From Haliotis asinina (taxonomy: Eukaryota > Mollusca > Gastropoda > Lepetellida > Haliotidae), in contig NC_090290.1 in NCBI RefSeq assembly GCF_037392515.1, forward strand, positions 36,295,253-36,359,252: 64,000 bases of DNA, in the 5' to 3' direction. The notes below the pieces were generated by a model that worked only from the letters and a program-made list of their open reading frames with translations, did not search any database and had not been told where the DNA came from. Numbering within the stretch: the first letter of the stretch is position 1; each line of letters begins with the position of its first letter. Made by a program: the position numbers and the translations under genes. This document shows, in pieces, positions 23,996-36,190 of this stretch.

Positions 23996-24480
23996 GAACA
24001 CATATATAAAAACGCGGAGTGACACAAAAGATTCCCATAATCATAGGGAATCTCTGCTAAACGCACGCGTTTGATTGTCCGTATAGTGTGGTGACACTAA
24101 GCCTTCAGCAAGATGTTGAGACTGTAAATACCGCACTTGGCGTCACCCATGCCAACATGCAAACTCACGCCAATTGTTCATCACAGGCAAACGAAAGCCT
24201 ACAGCACAAGTCAAAGGAGGAACTTGCATCCGACACCATCCGACAAAATGTATATAGTTTATGTCCTTCTCTATTACGTTAACGTTTGTGTTAATCAGAA
24301 ATACAAAAGTAAGCTGTGCGGCTTGAATGTTTCGTCGGAACGTCGACTCCAGAAGCCACAACACAAATTGACGAGATCCTGAAGTATACCTGTCACAGTG
24401 TAGGGGGTCCTGTTGGAGCAGAGAGTAATGGATATACTGTAAAAACATGTATGTTTTTTTAATTGATCTTGATCTCATTT

Positions 24481-24494
24481 TTTTCATTTTTCAG
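24481..24494 (+). other. Probable 3' splice acceptor before GPCR coding exon
   Basis: A T-rich tract ending ttttcatttttcag lies 27 bases before the chosen ATG. The open frame upstream of it (24447-24494) would then be intron. A 5' exon further upstream was not identified. Confidence 0.6.
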
Positions 24495-24521
24495 GAAGGA
24501 ATAATTCTTGTTCACGACACC

Positions 24522-25607
24522 ATGTCCACTACAACGCCAGGGGAACTGGCTACAGCCATGTATGAAAACATCACGCCGTCCATCGAGATGACAACCATTG
24601 TGTTTCCACCAGAATACCACAGACTTAAAACAGTGATTGATTTCTTCAACACGTATTATATCTGGGTCATATTCGGTTTTGGATTTCCTGGGAATCTGAT
24701 GAGTATGTGTGTCATCGTTAGCATGTCAAAGCGAAGATTAACAACATCATTCTTCTACGTTGCAGTTCTTTCCGTCGTAGACAATATTACAATCATTCTG
24801 AAAATCGTTGAAAATCAGTCTCGAAGTAACATGAAGGAGTTATTTGATGAAACCGGGTGTCAGTTTTTATTTTTCTTTGGTTTAACATGTGCAGCATTTG
24901 CAAACTGGATTCTGATAATAATATCCGCAGAAAGGTTAACAGCAGTGGCGTTTCCAATGAAAGTGGCTCTCATCTGGTCCTTGAAGAGGGCTGTAGGCGT
25001 CATAGTTTGTTTGTTTGTGTTCCTCAGCCTCGTCCACGGTCACATCTTCGCCACTGTCACCTATCACAGTAACTACACATGTACGGTCAAGGAACAGTTC
25101 CAAGAATACATGCACCCCTACTGGTACTTCACCAGTTCTACGGTTTACGCATTCCTCCCTGCCACATGTCTGATACTTTTCAACGTCCTCATCATTCTTT
25201 TGCTTAGAAGGTCATCCGCTCAGCGACAGAACATGCTGTCCCAAGGCGACCCCTCCCTCTTAGAAGCACGTCGCCAGGACCGGCAAGTCACAATCATGCT
25301 CGTCACGCTCGCTGTCACCTTCCTAATCCTCACCATCCCGAGATGCATTTCTGTCATCGCATTCACCAGCATGTGTACAAACAACATGGACGTGATGTGT
25401 ACTACACGGAGACAGCTGTTTAGCACTCTTACTACCCAAATTGCTGACACAAACCATGCCATCAACTTTTACTTGTATTTTATGACTGGGAGAAGGTTCC
25501 GGGAATATTTCTTGAAGTTTTTCAAGTGTAGAGGGTTAATGTATATGAAAGTGTCGAGTAGCAACACTCACGTGTCAGAACTGCCTCTCACAGAATCAAG
25601 GATTTGA
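24522..25607 (+). CDS. Rhodopsin-class (class A) G-protein-coupled receptor, orphan
   Basis: This 361-residue seven-helix receptor presumably signals from the plasma membrane. Seven hydrophobic segments lie at about 44-68, 76-96, 113-136, 157-180, 203-228, 255-281 and 303-321. Class A marks are G57-N58 in TM1, D87 in TM2, C113 paired with C187 of the second outer loop, E137-R138 after TM3, and N315-F-Y-L-Y319 in TM7 in place of NPxxY. The CWxP motif of TM6 is missing (LTIPRC). N16 and N184 are likely glycosylated. A basic helix 8 (RRFREYFLKFFK) precedes C336, a possible lipid site. The style fits lophotrochozoan FMRFamide-receptor-like or chemosensory receptors; the ligand is unknown. The open frame extends 25 codons further upstream, but an acceptor site at 24494 favours this ATG. 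Confidence 0.85.
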   Translation: MSTTTPGELATAMYENITPSIEMTTIVFPPEYHRLKTVIDFFNTYYIWVIFGFGFPGNLMSMCVIVSMSKRRLTTSFFYVAVLSVVDNITIILKIVENQSRSNMKELFDETGCQFLFFFGLTCAAFANWILIIISAERLTAVAFPMKVALIWSLKRAVGVIVCLFVFLSLVHGHIFATVTYHSNYTCTVKEQFQEYMHPYWYFTSSTVYAFLPATCLILFNVLIILLLRRSSAQRQNMLSQGDPSLLEARRQDRQVTIMLVTLAVTFLILTIPRCISVIAFTSMCTNNMDVMCTTRRQLFSTLTTQIADTNHAINFYLYFMTGRRFREYFLKFFKCRGLMYMKVSSSNTHVSELPLTESRI

Positions 25608-25616
25608 GAGCAAGTG

Positions 25617-25622
25617 ATTAAA
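25617..25622 (+). promoter_or_regulatory. Poly(A) signal variant ATTAAA
   Basis: It lies 10 bases past the GPCR stop codon, just before a SINE-derived repeat. This would give a very short 3' UTR; a later signal is possible. Confidence 0.4.
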
Positions 25623-26210
25623 TGTTTGTTTATTTGTTTGTTGTTTAACGCCACATTCAATGTTTTAGCTGTATAGCGGTCAGTGCAATATTTCAGTTGT
25701 GTGCCGGAGAGTGCAATGCTTCAGCTGTATGGCGGTCAGTGCAATATTTCAGTCGTGTGCCCGAGAGTGCAATGCTTCAGCTGTATGGCGGTCAGTGCAA
25801 TATTTCAGCTATGTGTCGGAGAGTGCAATGTTTCAGTTGTATGGAGGTCAGCGCAATGTTTGAGTTGAGTGACGGTCAGTGCGATGTTTCAGTTGTGTGG
25901 CGGTCAGTGCAATGGTTCTGTTGTATGACGGTCAGTCCAATATTTCACCTGTATGTCGGAGAGTGCAATGTTTCAATTGTATGGCGGTCAGTGCAATATT
26001 TCAGCTGTATGCCGGAGAGTGCAATGTTTCAATTGTATGGCGGTCAGTGCAATAGTTCAGCTGTATGCCGGAGAGTGCAATATTTCACTTGTATAGCGGT
26101 TGTTTTGACATGAAATGTATCAACCAGGTAGCCCGACCATCTCGCAAGTGACCAGTTTCAACAATCATGGGTTGCCTAAGGCCAATCCTAACGGGATCTT
26201 CACTGGTAAA
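25621..26210 (-). mobile_element. SINE-A relic hosting an internal minisatellite
   Basis: The left end reads tttgtttgttgtttaacgcc, a tail variant of the family. The right part (26102-26206) holds atcaaccaggtagcccgacc, atgggttgcctaaggcc and gggatcttcactgg, the usual head blocks. Between them the normal single gcaatattccagctatatgg block has been replaced by about 15 tandem copies. Confidence 0.8.
25683..26101. repeat. 28-bp minisatellite with 56-bp higher-order period
   Basis: It contains 15 units of about 28 bp, each starting gtgcaatatttcagctgtat or a close variant. Units ending ggcggtca alternate, over much of the array, with units ending ccggaga, which gives a 56-bp dimer. The unit is the 3' block of SINE-A. 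Frames through it translate to Cys/Ser/Val-rich repeats and are not treated as genes. Confidence 0.92.
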
Positions 26211-26224
26211 GAGTCTAGATGACT

Positions 26225-26420
26225 GGGTGTGGTTGGTTTTACGCTGTTTTAGTCCTATACGATGAAAGCTTCTGTATAACCGAATCTGAATAATGCAAAT
26301 ATATTTATATTAATGGGTCACAATATCAGTGACATGCAAAACCAAATAAGCGAGTCTGGCCAACCAAGTTAGTTGCCTTTCAGACAAGCCTGGCTTGAAA
26401 CAGACAAATTTTAACCCAGA
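26225..26420 (-). mobile_element. SINE-A, very diverged
   Basis: Faint blocks are ggttggttttacgctgtttt, gacatgcaaaaccaaataag and gcgagtctggccaacc. It follows directly after the minisatellite-bearing copy. Confidence 0.5.
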
Positions 26421-26724
26421 AAAACATTATTACCTTCATAGATTTTTCCCATAATTTTTACTCACAAGAGTAGGTGCATTTACTGTAATATATATAAGAA
26501 TTATACATGTTTGTAAGACATTTTACGTTGATAGAATGGGCGAATATGATGTACTCCGTCATTAGCAATAGCAATAGCACAACAGTGACCACCCGAAAGG
26601 GGCTTCATAAATACTTCCGTGAGATCGCTTTAACCAAAAGGCTACTCCACCACCCCTTCAGTGTATATAGGACGGGATCGTATGGCTTATCAGGGTAATC
26701 TCTTTGAAGACCCGAGCTAGACCA

Positions 26725-26892
26725 TGATCGTCGTAGGAGGTGAGTAACAAGATCTGGTGTTCATGTCATCGTATCACAACTGCGCATATGGATGCTCATG
26801 TTGTTGATCACTGGATTGTCTGGTATAGACTCGATTTTTTACAGATCATATAGCTAGCATATTAGTCTTGCCTTAAACATAAGCAAACAAAT
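26725..26892 (+). mobile_element. SINE-A, diverged
   Basis: Blocks atgtcatcgtatcacaactg, atgctcatgttgttgatcac and tggattgtctggtatagac are clear. Confidence 0.78.
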
Positions 26893-29800
26893 AATCGCGT
26901 TTTGACTGTAATGTTGCCAATGCGAAGAAAACTAAATCAAAGATATAGACGTCAATGTTATGTACAGTGCTTAGAAATAGCGAAATACTGTGTGCATCAT
27001 CTTTGTCCGCATAAGGCTGTAACAGGAACTCCTCTCTCAAAATACACGCATTTCACTATTGACAAGGTCTGTTTTGTTGTTATGAATTATTGAATATGAT
27101 GTGAGCTAATACGCCTTGTAGCGATAGCTTCTGGTCCCATGCAATACATTTGTGTCCATCCATACGTCTCTCAATGAATGCTAATAAGGGGATTTACATT
27201 AGGCAATGTCACTACCAAGATCAGATTGTAGTATTCCATCTATCACGAGATATATAATACGTTGTATCAAACTTTAAGAAGCATTAAGGTGCCGCGAAAC
27301 GTCCATTAACTAATGTATCATTAAATTCAGTTGTACAAACATTTTAATGACGTTGTGTTGTCATTAGAGCATCATTAAGTTCCTGGAAAAGTGTGTGATG
27401 CGCCAGAATTTCATCTGCGCAGCATTGGATCCACCGGCCTATACAGCTATAAATTTATACAGAAATAAAGAACATTGACTCAATCAACACTAGCCAATTG
27501 CAACTACAGGCATATACTGCCATGGCACCGAGTCTCCAGAGACTCTGAGGTCACAGATAGAGCCTCTGTTTATCAAGGAAAAAATCAGCTTATAACTCAC
27601 TATTACCACTAGATATCATACACTATTTGAAAGGTTTAATCCAACTGTTCATAAATATGGAAGTTATTTTAAGCATATTATTCACGTAATACGACCACAA
27701 GTTAAACAGGTTATTTTTTAATGAAAATGCAGGTTTACACATTTAAATATCCAGATGAACCACGAAGGAAGCAAAAACTAGGGCGATGTTGTTTCCATTG
27801 TAACATGTCATCATATACCCTTCCCTATTACTTTCTTTTTTTCATTTTTACACAATCAGAAACTTATAATAGAAACATTTCTGAAATAATATTTATGGTC
27901 GTGTATTTCCCGATATCAGTGGCATTCCGCTTGATAACGTGATATAACAGCTTGAAATACCTCCATTTTCGAAGATTCGTATGAATAACATGTGAGGCGA
28001 TTCATTTGATGGCGGGTATTGTTCTAAATCTATGAACTCAGCAATATAACTGTACCCTTGCCAAGAGTATGTTCATAGTTGTAAAACGCGATTTCATTGG
28101 ATGAAGATTGGTTTCCAATGACCCATTTTCGCCTCAGTCTGGAATAAGAATCGTGATTGGTCAAAATCTGATGCATGAACAGAGTCAGCCAATCAGATAA
28201 CAGCAATGAATACTGTCCTAGCAGACGAAAACCTGTAGATTCAGACGAAAGATTTTGGTAAATGCATCCTATTCAGAACGTGATACACACAAAAAAAACA
28301 CCTATACGTATATTCTGGAACTTAGAGGACGTATCGTGTTCGGATATGGTTATGACAAGAAAGTTTCATGCATATATTTTAGCATTAAACATCGTGTTCG
28401 AGCTCGAAGTGCGAAGCGACGAAAGCCGAGATGTCGCTGAATTACATTACACGATCGCACATTAAAGATAGAAATAGTAAGTTATTATGTTCGTTTGACA
28501 ATTTGTATGAGTACTGTTGTTGATTTTATTCTTCAGTTTATTTGATTTGTTTAATTATATCCTCTAAACATTGTCAATTTGCTCACTGAGAACTCTGATG
28601 TGGACCCGTTTCCGCAGCATGTGTGCGAGAATAGTTTTGTTTTTCAATATGCATTGCGAACAATAGTTTATAATTCTAATCCTGTCGATAATATATGGCC
28701 ATTTGAAATGTACGAACTGTTGACAGGCATTATGAAGAGTGACAGATTTGATAAATGAATCATATGTTAGTTCCTAAAATTATATATCATTTAGATGTGA
28801 CTAGTCCCTGGCTAATGTTTCGGCCTATGGTGCCTGGGGACTGGGGACGTCTTAGCCGATTTTTCAACTTACGGTATTGTATGTGTTAAATTGCCCATCC
28901 CAAAGTGTAAATACTTTGACTGTTGGAAAAACAGACACTGCTACATGTTATCCCGAATTGTGTTATGCTTTAAAACAGTATATTTCTTTGCTTTTTATCG
29001 TGCACTGAAAAAGTAAAGGTCTACGATATTCTTAATTTGACATCTTCATGGAAAGCGTAAACAAACAAAATACAGTCTGATATTTAAACGACCTGAGTGT
29101 ATATTGAATAAGTGTGTGTGCCAATGTATAGCGTTATACACTCAGTGTGGAAAATGACTCGAAGTATGTGTTGAAAGTGGATATTCCTCTGTGACGTCAT
29201 ATGACTACACAAAGGCCATACGATTACAAAGTTAAGGGGCATCTCTCCGCTAAGCTTAACACTAAGTCATTGTAACTCTGATCACTTTGAGAGAATTGGC
29301 TGTGGGTAAGGACATTATATTTTTGTGATGTTTGTTCTCGGAATTGTCGAAAACAATGGTAGTCAAAACATCTATGACAAACGCACACCTGGCCAATTAT
29401 TAAATACGCCACTGTTTTGTGTACAAAAGAACATATTAAACAATTTCAATGAACAAGATAATTTATTTTAAAATATGTATATGTTTCATGAAATACAAAT
29501 TATGAATCATTTTAAACAGTTTTATCAGTTTTACATGGGCATGAAATAGATCCACTAAATGTCGATAATGAAATTTAATTAATAAACTCATGTCAGCGAT
29601 ACGAAAAATATACACTAATAATGAATGCCTAATCGGTAGGACATGGTGACTATCTTTACTCGTATACTATTCAACCGACTTTCATCTCAAAGAAACTGCC
29701 AAATACATACAACAATGTTGAGGTATGGCATCACTACCGTTGAACGGCTTCATATGAAATGGCGGCTTCGTGGATATGGGTACACACGATTTTGCGAGGT

Positions 29801-32182
29801 GTTTTTGCGAAGTGTTATGTAAGTAATCAGAAACGTTCTCCCTATGGTTATTTGTTTTTATTGGTTTCATTGAATAGGCCAGGATTGCCGATAATTGCCC
29901 ATGTCGCTCTCCATGATTTTGCGTCTGAGATTATTTTTGATTTGATCGAACGAACATTCAGATATATATATATAGGCTCCCTGGTTGCATGTAACCTGTA
30001 ACATTTCCAGCAAGCGCAGTGTTTTGCGCACAATGTTTATTTTCACATCCAGTATGTTTCATTTTCTTCGAGGCACATGGTATTAGTGACTAAGATCATT
30101 TGGAATTTGATTCTAACTTGTATGAGAAGTCCACCGATCCATTTGTTGCTTAGTGAAACTTGATTTGTAAACATATTCCAATATGGAGGAAAGCCAATAG
30201 ATTAGACATATTTGTTACACACTGCTGTAAATTCCCAATTAAAACGGAAAAAAACTGTTTTAAATATGAAATTCAAGACATTTTACTTTGCAATAATTTG
30301 ACAACTTATAGACAAAATGTTCAGCTAGCGGAAAACAATGCCAAGGCTATGCATCGTGAGACCATATTGATAATGCTAAATCTCACATGACATGGCATCA
30401 CATCCATGACTCTATACACTGCTGTGAGGTCATTCCAACACTCAACACACACGGAAGCCATAGTTAACCAAAAGTATTGTCATTTCTGCTGCAAACAATA
30501 CACAAAGTCTCCTGGACAGAGAGACAGAATTTCCATTAAACAGATAGCTTTACACCAGATGCACCCCGATTCCCCCCACGAACACTAAGAAAGGGCAAGA
30601 GACATCGGTTACCGATGGTTCCATTTATGTGATGTTTTATTCTCTATACGTCAAACTTGGAGGGTTTTGCTTATTGAAATTTCCACGAACGGTTGGCAAT
30701 AACCATAAGTTCCGTCTGGAAAGTCGTTCCCTTTCAAAGAGATTACCAATCATCAAAGGTACTGCCATCATTTATTATCGCAAATCTCATTACCTCCGCT
30801 CGAAAACTACAAGTAACTGGCGTCTAGCATTACCTTCTTATAATTAAACTCGATAACATAAAATGTCAAAGTAATATTGTCGCTGACAGGTCATATAAAA
30901 TCTCACGTCATGTTGACCAATTCTGCCAAACATCTGATGACAGTTGTTGTCTGCCATATAACACTCGCCCTGCAAATGGACAACTTGACCTCGAGACCAA
31001 AAAACACGGATGTCCAAATCGTCAGGTACCCGTAAGGAGATGGAGATGACGTTTATACAGACACACAAGTGTTAACGTGTTAAGAGATGAGGAGACACTG
31101 CAGTGGATCAAGGTCTGACAAAACAGGATTTACATGGAACATACACATTTATCTAAATCACAGGGGATGTCTGAAACTATTTAGTTAAAGGTCCTTAACA
31201 ATTCACCTTTTATCTTTGAACCAGTTTTTAAATCAATATATCATGTAGATATACTGTATCGTGTGGACTCTCGAATATGATCATATGATCACTTCGTGTG
31301 ATCATGAAATCAGCGCATTTAACCATTCACTTTTCTTAACACAGCATTGTTCTGTCACTGCCATTTGAGGTGCGGATATCTCCCAAGCAGGGCAGTATTT
31401 TTCAAAGATAAAAAATATTTGTTTCGAGGAGGAATACATTCGTAGTTTAATGGGTGTGTGTTTGTAAAATTGTTTATGAGTTTTCTCTCCAGTATCCAAG
31501 CTTCAATAACCCTTGACGTGCTATAAGCCATTTCCGCCAGGTTTATGTTGTTGCCTGCCTAGGAATACCTGTGAGCAATGATAAGTAATTCTGAAAATAT
31601 CTTAGTATTGAATATTCACTTCCTCAGTAGGCCCAGTGTAACTTAACAGTTATTATGTCTCTCAATTTAGGGGTACTTCAATCTACATCAAAGTATATTT
31701 GCAAGTTGCCCATTTCTGATTATTTGTTAGAAGTTCAACACCAGCATCGCCCTACCTACCAGCATGTGCAACGAGAAACTAGTCGCTGGATTTGTCATAT
31801 TTGTCAGCTATGTATCATCGGTGACCGGTTATATGTTTCTAGTGCCAGAAATGTACCAGCGTCGTAGAAATGGTAACTCAGAAATCATAAAAGTTAACTC
31901 AGAAATCGTAATGGCTGGTGAGCCTTCCACAATTAATACTTTTGAAAGAAGATGTATTAAGAACCTACTCCAGTGATCAGTATACCAGTATGTTTTCTGT
32001 TAGTGCCAGTAGAAATATCGAATGAAAACACAGAAATCATAGTAGCTGTTCCCTAATTGTTCAATAGTTAATGCTTATCACATTTGGTGTACTAACCACC
32101 TGCTACAGTGAATACCCCAATGGCCAACTTCTAGAACTTTCCTTAGTAATCATAAGAGGAGAAGTACGGAGTCTAGACTACC
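26893..32182. other. Long intergenic stretch, no gene recognised
   Basis: This is about 5.3 kb of AT-rich sequence. Short frames (for example 27721-27942, 28255-28465, 30160-30390 and 31655-31976) have no motif, no repeat support and no splice context I could use. I saw no member of the local repeat families. Confidence 0.5.
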
Positions 32183-32372
32183 TGTTGTCCGACTTTCACT
32201 TTTGTGGAAGTCGCGGTGGCCGAGCGGGCTAGGCGGCTGAGTTTGTGTGCTGGCGATTAGGTGCCTGACTCTGAGGGTGTGGGTTCGAATCCCGGAGAGG
32301 ACTCAACCAAAAAAGTACTAGAATGTGTACTTTACTAAGAAAGTGAAACCTCAAATATGACATATGTTGCTT
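32183..32372 (+). mobile_element. SINE-D, tRNA-Leu/Ser-like head
   Basis: At 32210-32305 the sequence has an exact A box (tggccgagcgg) and an exact B box (ggttcgaatcc) with a long variable region, as in tRNA-Leu or tRNA-Ser. The acceptor stem does not pair well (gtcgcgg against agaggac). A tail with gtactagaatgtgtacttt follows. Copies at 46748 and 47074 share both head and flank, so this is a SINE and not a tRNA gene. Confidence 0.75.
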
Positions 32373-32599
32373 TATACAGTAGACTGATCATTCATCGCAT
32401 AGACAATCACATTTCTCAGTTGTAGAGATTCCATACCCAGCTGGTAAATGTTTTCAATAATAATAAAACTTCAAACGTACTTCGTTCTTAAACTTCGACA
32501 TCTGTAGGGGCTGTCGTCAAGGAGATCCACTTTCAACTTTTCTGTTCATACGTTTTGTTGACAATTTAGCACTAACAATACGAAATGGAGCAGAAATAG

Positions 32600-33085
32600 T
32601 GAGTAAGTGAGTGAGTTAATATTTAACGTCACATCGGCAATATGTCAGCCATATCGTGACGAGAACATTTAACAATGAAAAGGAATACATGTATATTTTA
32701 AACCTGTCAACGAAGGACAGTAACATCACACCCATTGAACATTGAACATCACAATCTAAATTAAAACTAGCGTGGGAAGTTAAAACTAATATCACTAATC
32801 GGACAATACAATATAAAAACAGACTGTAGATCACCAACAACTGAAGGTAGAGTACCATACTAGAGGCCATGGGGACTTACAGTACTTCTGCTACCTACAT
32901 GGTCCCTAGCTGGATCTACATCATCCCCTCAGCTGCTGGCGACTTAATTTTAAAAATTAAAATGACAGAAATACTACGACTAAAAGGAAGGAAGAATAAA
33001 TTTGACTTTGTTTCTGGACGTACGTACCCTCTCAAGAGGACAATAATTTTACGGTACTTCAGCCCCCCTCGAGGATACAACCACT
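32600..33085 (-). mobile_element. SINE-B, near full length
   Basis: It runs from gtgagttaatatttaacgtc through gtagatcaccaacaactg and ccctagctggatctac to ctctcaagaggacaataatt and cctcgaggatac. It mirrors the copy at 15631-16121. Confidence 0.8.
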
Positions 33086-33199
33086 AACAATCTCAGTTAC
33101 TAATTTGACTTCCAATCATACAATACTTATTTATTTACAAGTCACTCAACAAATCTAATTATTTTAATAAAGCAATAATTGAACGAGAACTTACCTTAC

Positions 33200-34920
33200 T
33201 AAAAGGGTCCGTCATAGTTCTTGATTTGAAATAGTTATCCCTTGTGGTGGAATATTCGATACAGTCAAGCAAGACATGCTTGATCGTGATTATTTCATCA
33301 CGGATGCAGGGGATCCTCACCTTTCAATAGGTATGCATGAGTATATCGTGTATGGCCAATACATCTGTGGTGTCACAGATTTGTTGAGTGCTGCCTTAGC
33401 AGCGAGATCGGCCATTGCGTTACCAGAAATGCCAACGTGGCTGGTAACCAACAAAAGACGATGTCGTGTTGGCCAGTCGCAAGATCATTATACAGTTCAA
33501 TAATGTTAATTGAAAGTGGACGTTTACAAGAAATAGTTTTAATAGCCTGATGGCAGGAAAGAGAGTCTGAATAGATTACATATTGTTTACGTTTAGGGTG
33601 TCTTTGAATATATCTGAGAGCTGTTAATATGGCGTTTGCTTCTGTAGTACAAATTGAGCTTTTATCTGGAATTCTAGAAGATATTGTTCTCGATCCAATG
33701 ACAGTGGCACAAGCTACTGCACCACCGGCCTTGGAACCATCTGTAAATAAGGGTTTGTAATTGCTATATTTAGTTTTTAATTGATTATATTCTTGTATAT
33801 ATTGTAATTCATTAGTTTCGGATTTTTTTAAAAGAAGTTAATGTTAGGTCGACTTGTGGCCTAACCAGTTGCCAAGAAGGAGTAGAAAGAAGACGTGAGG
33901 GAGCTATGTTTTCCAGCTCAATGCCGGCCTAACAAGAGAAGACTTCTTGTCATACAAATCCTCATAAAGTGGATTGAACACACAGTTATATGCAGGATTA
34001 GAGTACAATTTAGTAATGTATTGTAAGGATAATTTTATACGACGTTGTGTAAGAGATGTTTCATCGGCTTCAACGTAAAGGCTGTCGATAGGTGAAGTTC
34101 TGAAAGACCCAAGACAAAGTCTTAAACGTTGCTGGTGTACAGAATCAAGAAGTTTAAGGTTGCTTTTGCAGATTCCACCATATACGACGGCGCCGTAATC
34201 AAGTTTCGAACGGACCAGTGATCGATAAACTTGTAGGAGGGTAGCTTGCAATTGGTCCCCTCCCCACTTACAATTAGAAATGACTTTCAACAAGTCACGT
34301 GCCCTCAGGCATTTAGTTTTAAGGGATTTGACATAGGGGAGAAACGTTAAATGCGAGTCAAAAATCAATCCCAAGAACTTGGCCTCTTTTACAACTTTAA
34401 TAGCAGTGCCATTTAGAAACAGTTGAGGGTCTTTACGTGGTTTATATCGTCTACAGAAATGTTTACCATTAGGTTTTGATTTAGAACATCTGAAAATCAA
34501 CAAATATGAAAATCACCCACAAAAAGTGATCCGTCAATCGAATCATTTACAACTTTGGATAAATAAAGTAACAGACAAAATACTCCCTTGTGGAACACCC
34601 TGATCCTGATTATAATGATCAGACTGGGTAGAACCCACTCGGACTTGAAATTGCCTGTCATTTAAAAAGTTGGATATAAATTGAGGCAATCGGCCTCGCA
34701 ATCCAAAGTCATGTAAATCTTTTAAAATGCCGTATTTCCATGCAGTGTCATATGCTTTTTCTAAATAAAAAAGTTGGACACTGCATGTTGTTTATTAATT
34801 ATAGCGTTTTTGACAAGAGGTTCTAAGTGATCAATGGCACTTCTGTTTTTACGAAAGCCACACTCAATATCTGTTATGAGGCTACCAAACTATTCTATTG
34901 TAAATTATGCGTTCCATCGT
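33200..34920 (-). pseudogene. I/Nimbus-like LINE ORF2 fragment: RT, RNase H, C-terminus
   Basis: Minus strand from 34920: RT motif A region (LEKAYDTAWKYGIL), then GVPQGSILS. At the catalytic box it reads LFVGDFHIC, where family members have a VDD-type motif, so one catalytic Asp is lost. An open frame (33904-34503, 199 residues) with GTAIKVVKEAKFLGLIFD and RSKLDYGAVVYGG is the RT thumb and linker. Next comes an RNase H domain with LFTDGSKAGGA, CTTEANAIL and YSDSL. A 1-base loss precedes the H-V-G-I-S-G-N block. A Cys/His-rich tail (about 33230-33310) reads RIPCIRDE and KHVLLDC. The element is broken by several stops and frameshifts. A second copy lies at 47290-48110. Confidence 0.85.
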
Positions 34921-35086
34921 TTTGCAAACGCAGCTTGTGAGAGAAATTGGGGGAGCAGAAATTAAAGGTATACAGGTGTAATGTACAATGTTTAATACCG
35001 ACTCCATCAGTTTGCCGATGGTACTGTCTGTACGCTGGACAGATCTGAAAGCTACCTTCAAGCGACGCTTCCGCTTTTAACATCAG

Positions 35087-35205
35087 CGAGTGAGTGAGGC
35101 TTCCCCGTTGTTATCAACAGTATCCCTGCAATATCATGGCAGAGGACACCAGAAAGTCTTCACACATTGTACCACATTGTATGTAGAGTCGAAGCCCTGT
35201 AAGAC
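35087..35205 (-). mobile_element. SINE-C, diverged
   Basis: The gtgagtgaggcttccccg end, the tccctgcaatatcatggcag block and cttcacacattgtaccacat are readable. The tRNA head is eroded. Confidence 0.65.
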
Positions 35206-35449
35206 CCAAGGTCCCTAATATGGTGATCTACCATCAGTTGGTGGCGATCAATACCCCGTTTTTAATTGTATTGTCCTAATTAGAAATCCAGTTTTAGAGA
35301 CAGATACTAGCTCTGTTTTTTTGTCTGTGAAAGTCTAGCTGCTTTACTGTCCTTTGACGACAATTTTTATGATAAATTTATATTATTGATAAATGCCCAT
35401 ATGGCTGAAACATTGCCGATGTGATGTTAAGTCTTAACTCACTCACTAT
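35206..35449 (+). mobile_element. SINE-B, 5'-truncated
   Basis: It starts at aaggtccctaatatggtgat and ends ttaactcactcact. It is joined directly to the SINE-C remnant. Confidence 0.75.
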
Positions 35450-35454
35450 AGGGT

Positions 35455-35555
35455 GCTCAGATTTGTGACAAACACACGCATCAACCGACTGAGCCTGAGC
35501 ACCTGATCCCTTTAGACACCTCTTACGACAAGCATGCATTTCTAAAGACCAATTC
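35455..35555 (-). mobile_element. SINE-A head fragment
   Basis: Blocks gcatcaaccgactgagcctg, cacctcttacgacaagc and aaagaccaattc are readable. It is the single-motif older subtype. Confidence 0.6.
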
Positions 35556-35559
35556 AGTT

Positions 35560-36190
35560 TGTTTATTCAACACTGGTTGCTGAAGGATAGACATCAAGCT
35601 CTGTCGAAGTCGATGTTCTGCTCCCAAGGTTGAGCATTTGGAAGGACTCCAGAGGAACGCAGACATTGTGTCCTTGATTTTCTTTGAGGCCGATTAATTG
35701 CTCACTGAGACGAAATCTAATGATTGCAACAAAACCAAATTTAGCACAGTCACATTAAATCGACAGACCAACGTCTCATACATCTGGAAATCCGGATAAG
35801 AAAAGTTGTTTAACAAACGATCGTTATTTTGCTATCTCTTGGTGTTGTGGAATTTTAGTTTCACACGTTCAACACGCATACCTGCCTGTTCTAGCAGCAA
35901 GTGGTCCCCTCGTAAAAACAAACATCGAAAAGTGGTCACTCCTAATATTAACTCAACGTTTGATGACATTTTGAAGAAAAAAAGCCTCGTTCTCTTTCGG
36001 TAAGAATTTCAGACTATGAGATCTCGTGTCTTTGAGTGTCAGTCAGATGGTACTTTCGATTTGTATGAAATGAAAGTGTGTAAATTTGCTGTAAATTTGA
36101 ATACGCTATTGGAATTAAACAGACGTTCATTTATAAATATTTATGTTTGTGGTTTCTTTTCAAATTTGATCACCTGGTTAAATTTTCCTA
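35560..36190. other. Intergenic stretch, no gene recognised
   Basis: Two frames of about 65 residues (35806-36003 and 36016-36207) show no motif. Confidence 0.5.

Noticed and set aside
25683-26113. Cys/Ser/Val-rich repeat protein and CRISPR-like array
   Set aside because: The repeats are contiguous without spacers, derive from a SINE and occur in an animal genome.
32210-32305. tRNA-Leu/Ser gene
   Set aside because: Boxes A and B are perfect, but the acceptor stem does not pair and the same head, flank and tail recur at 46735-46890 and 47074-47270, so it is a SINE head.
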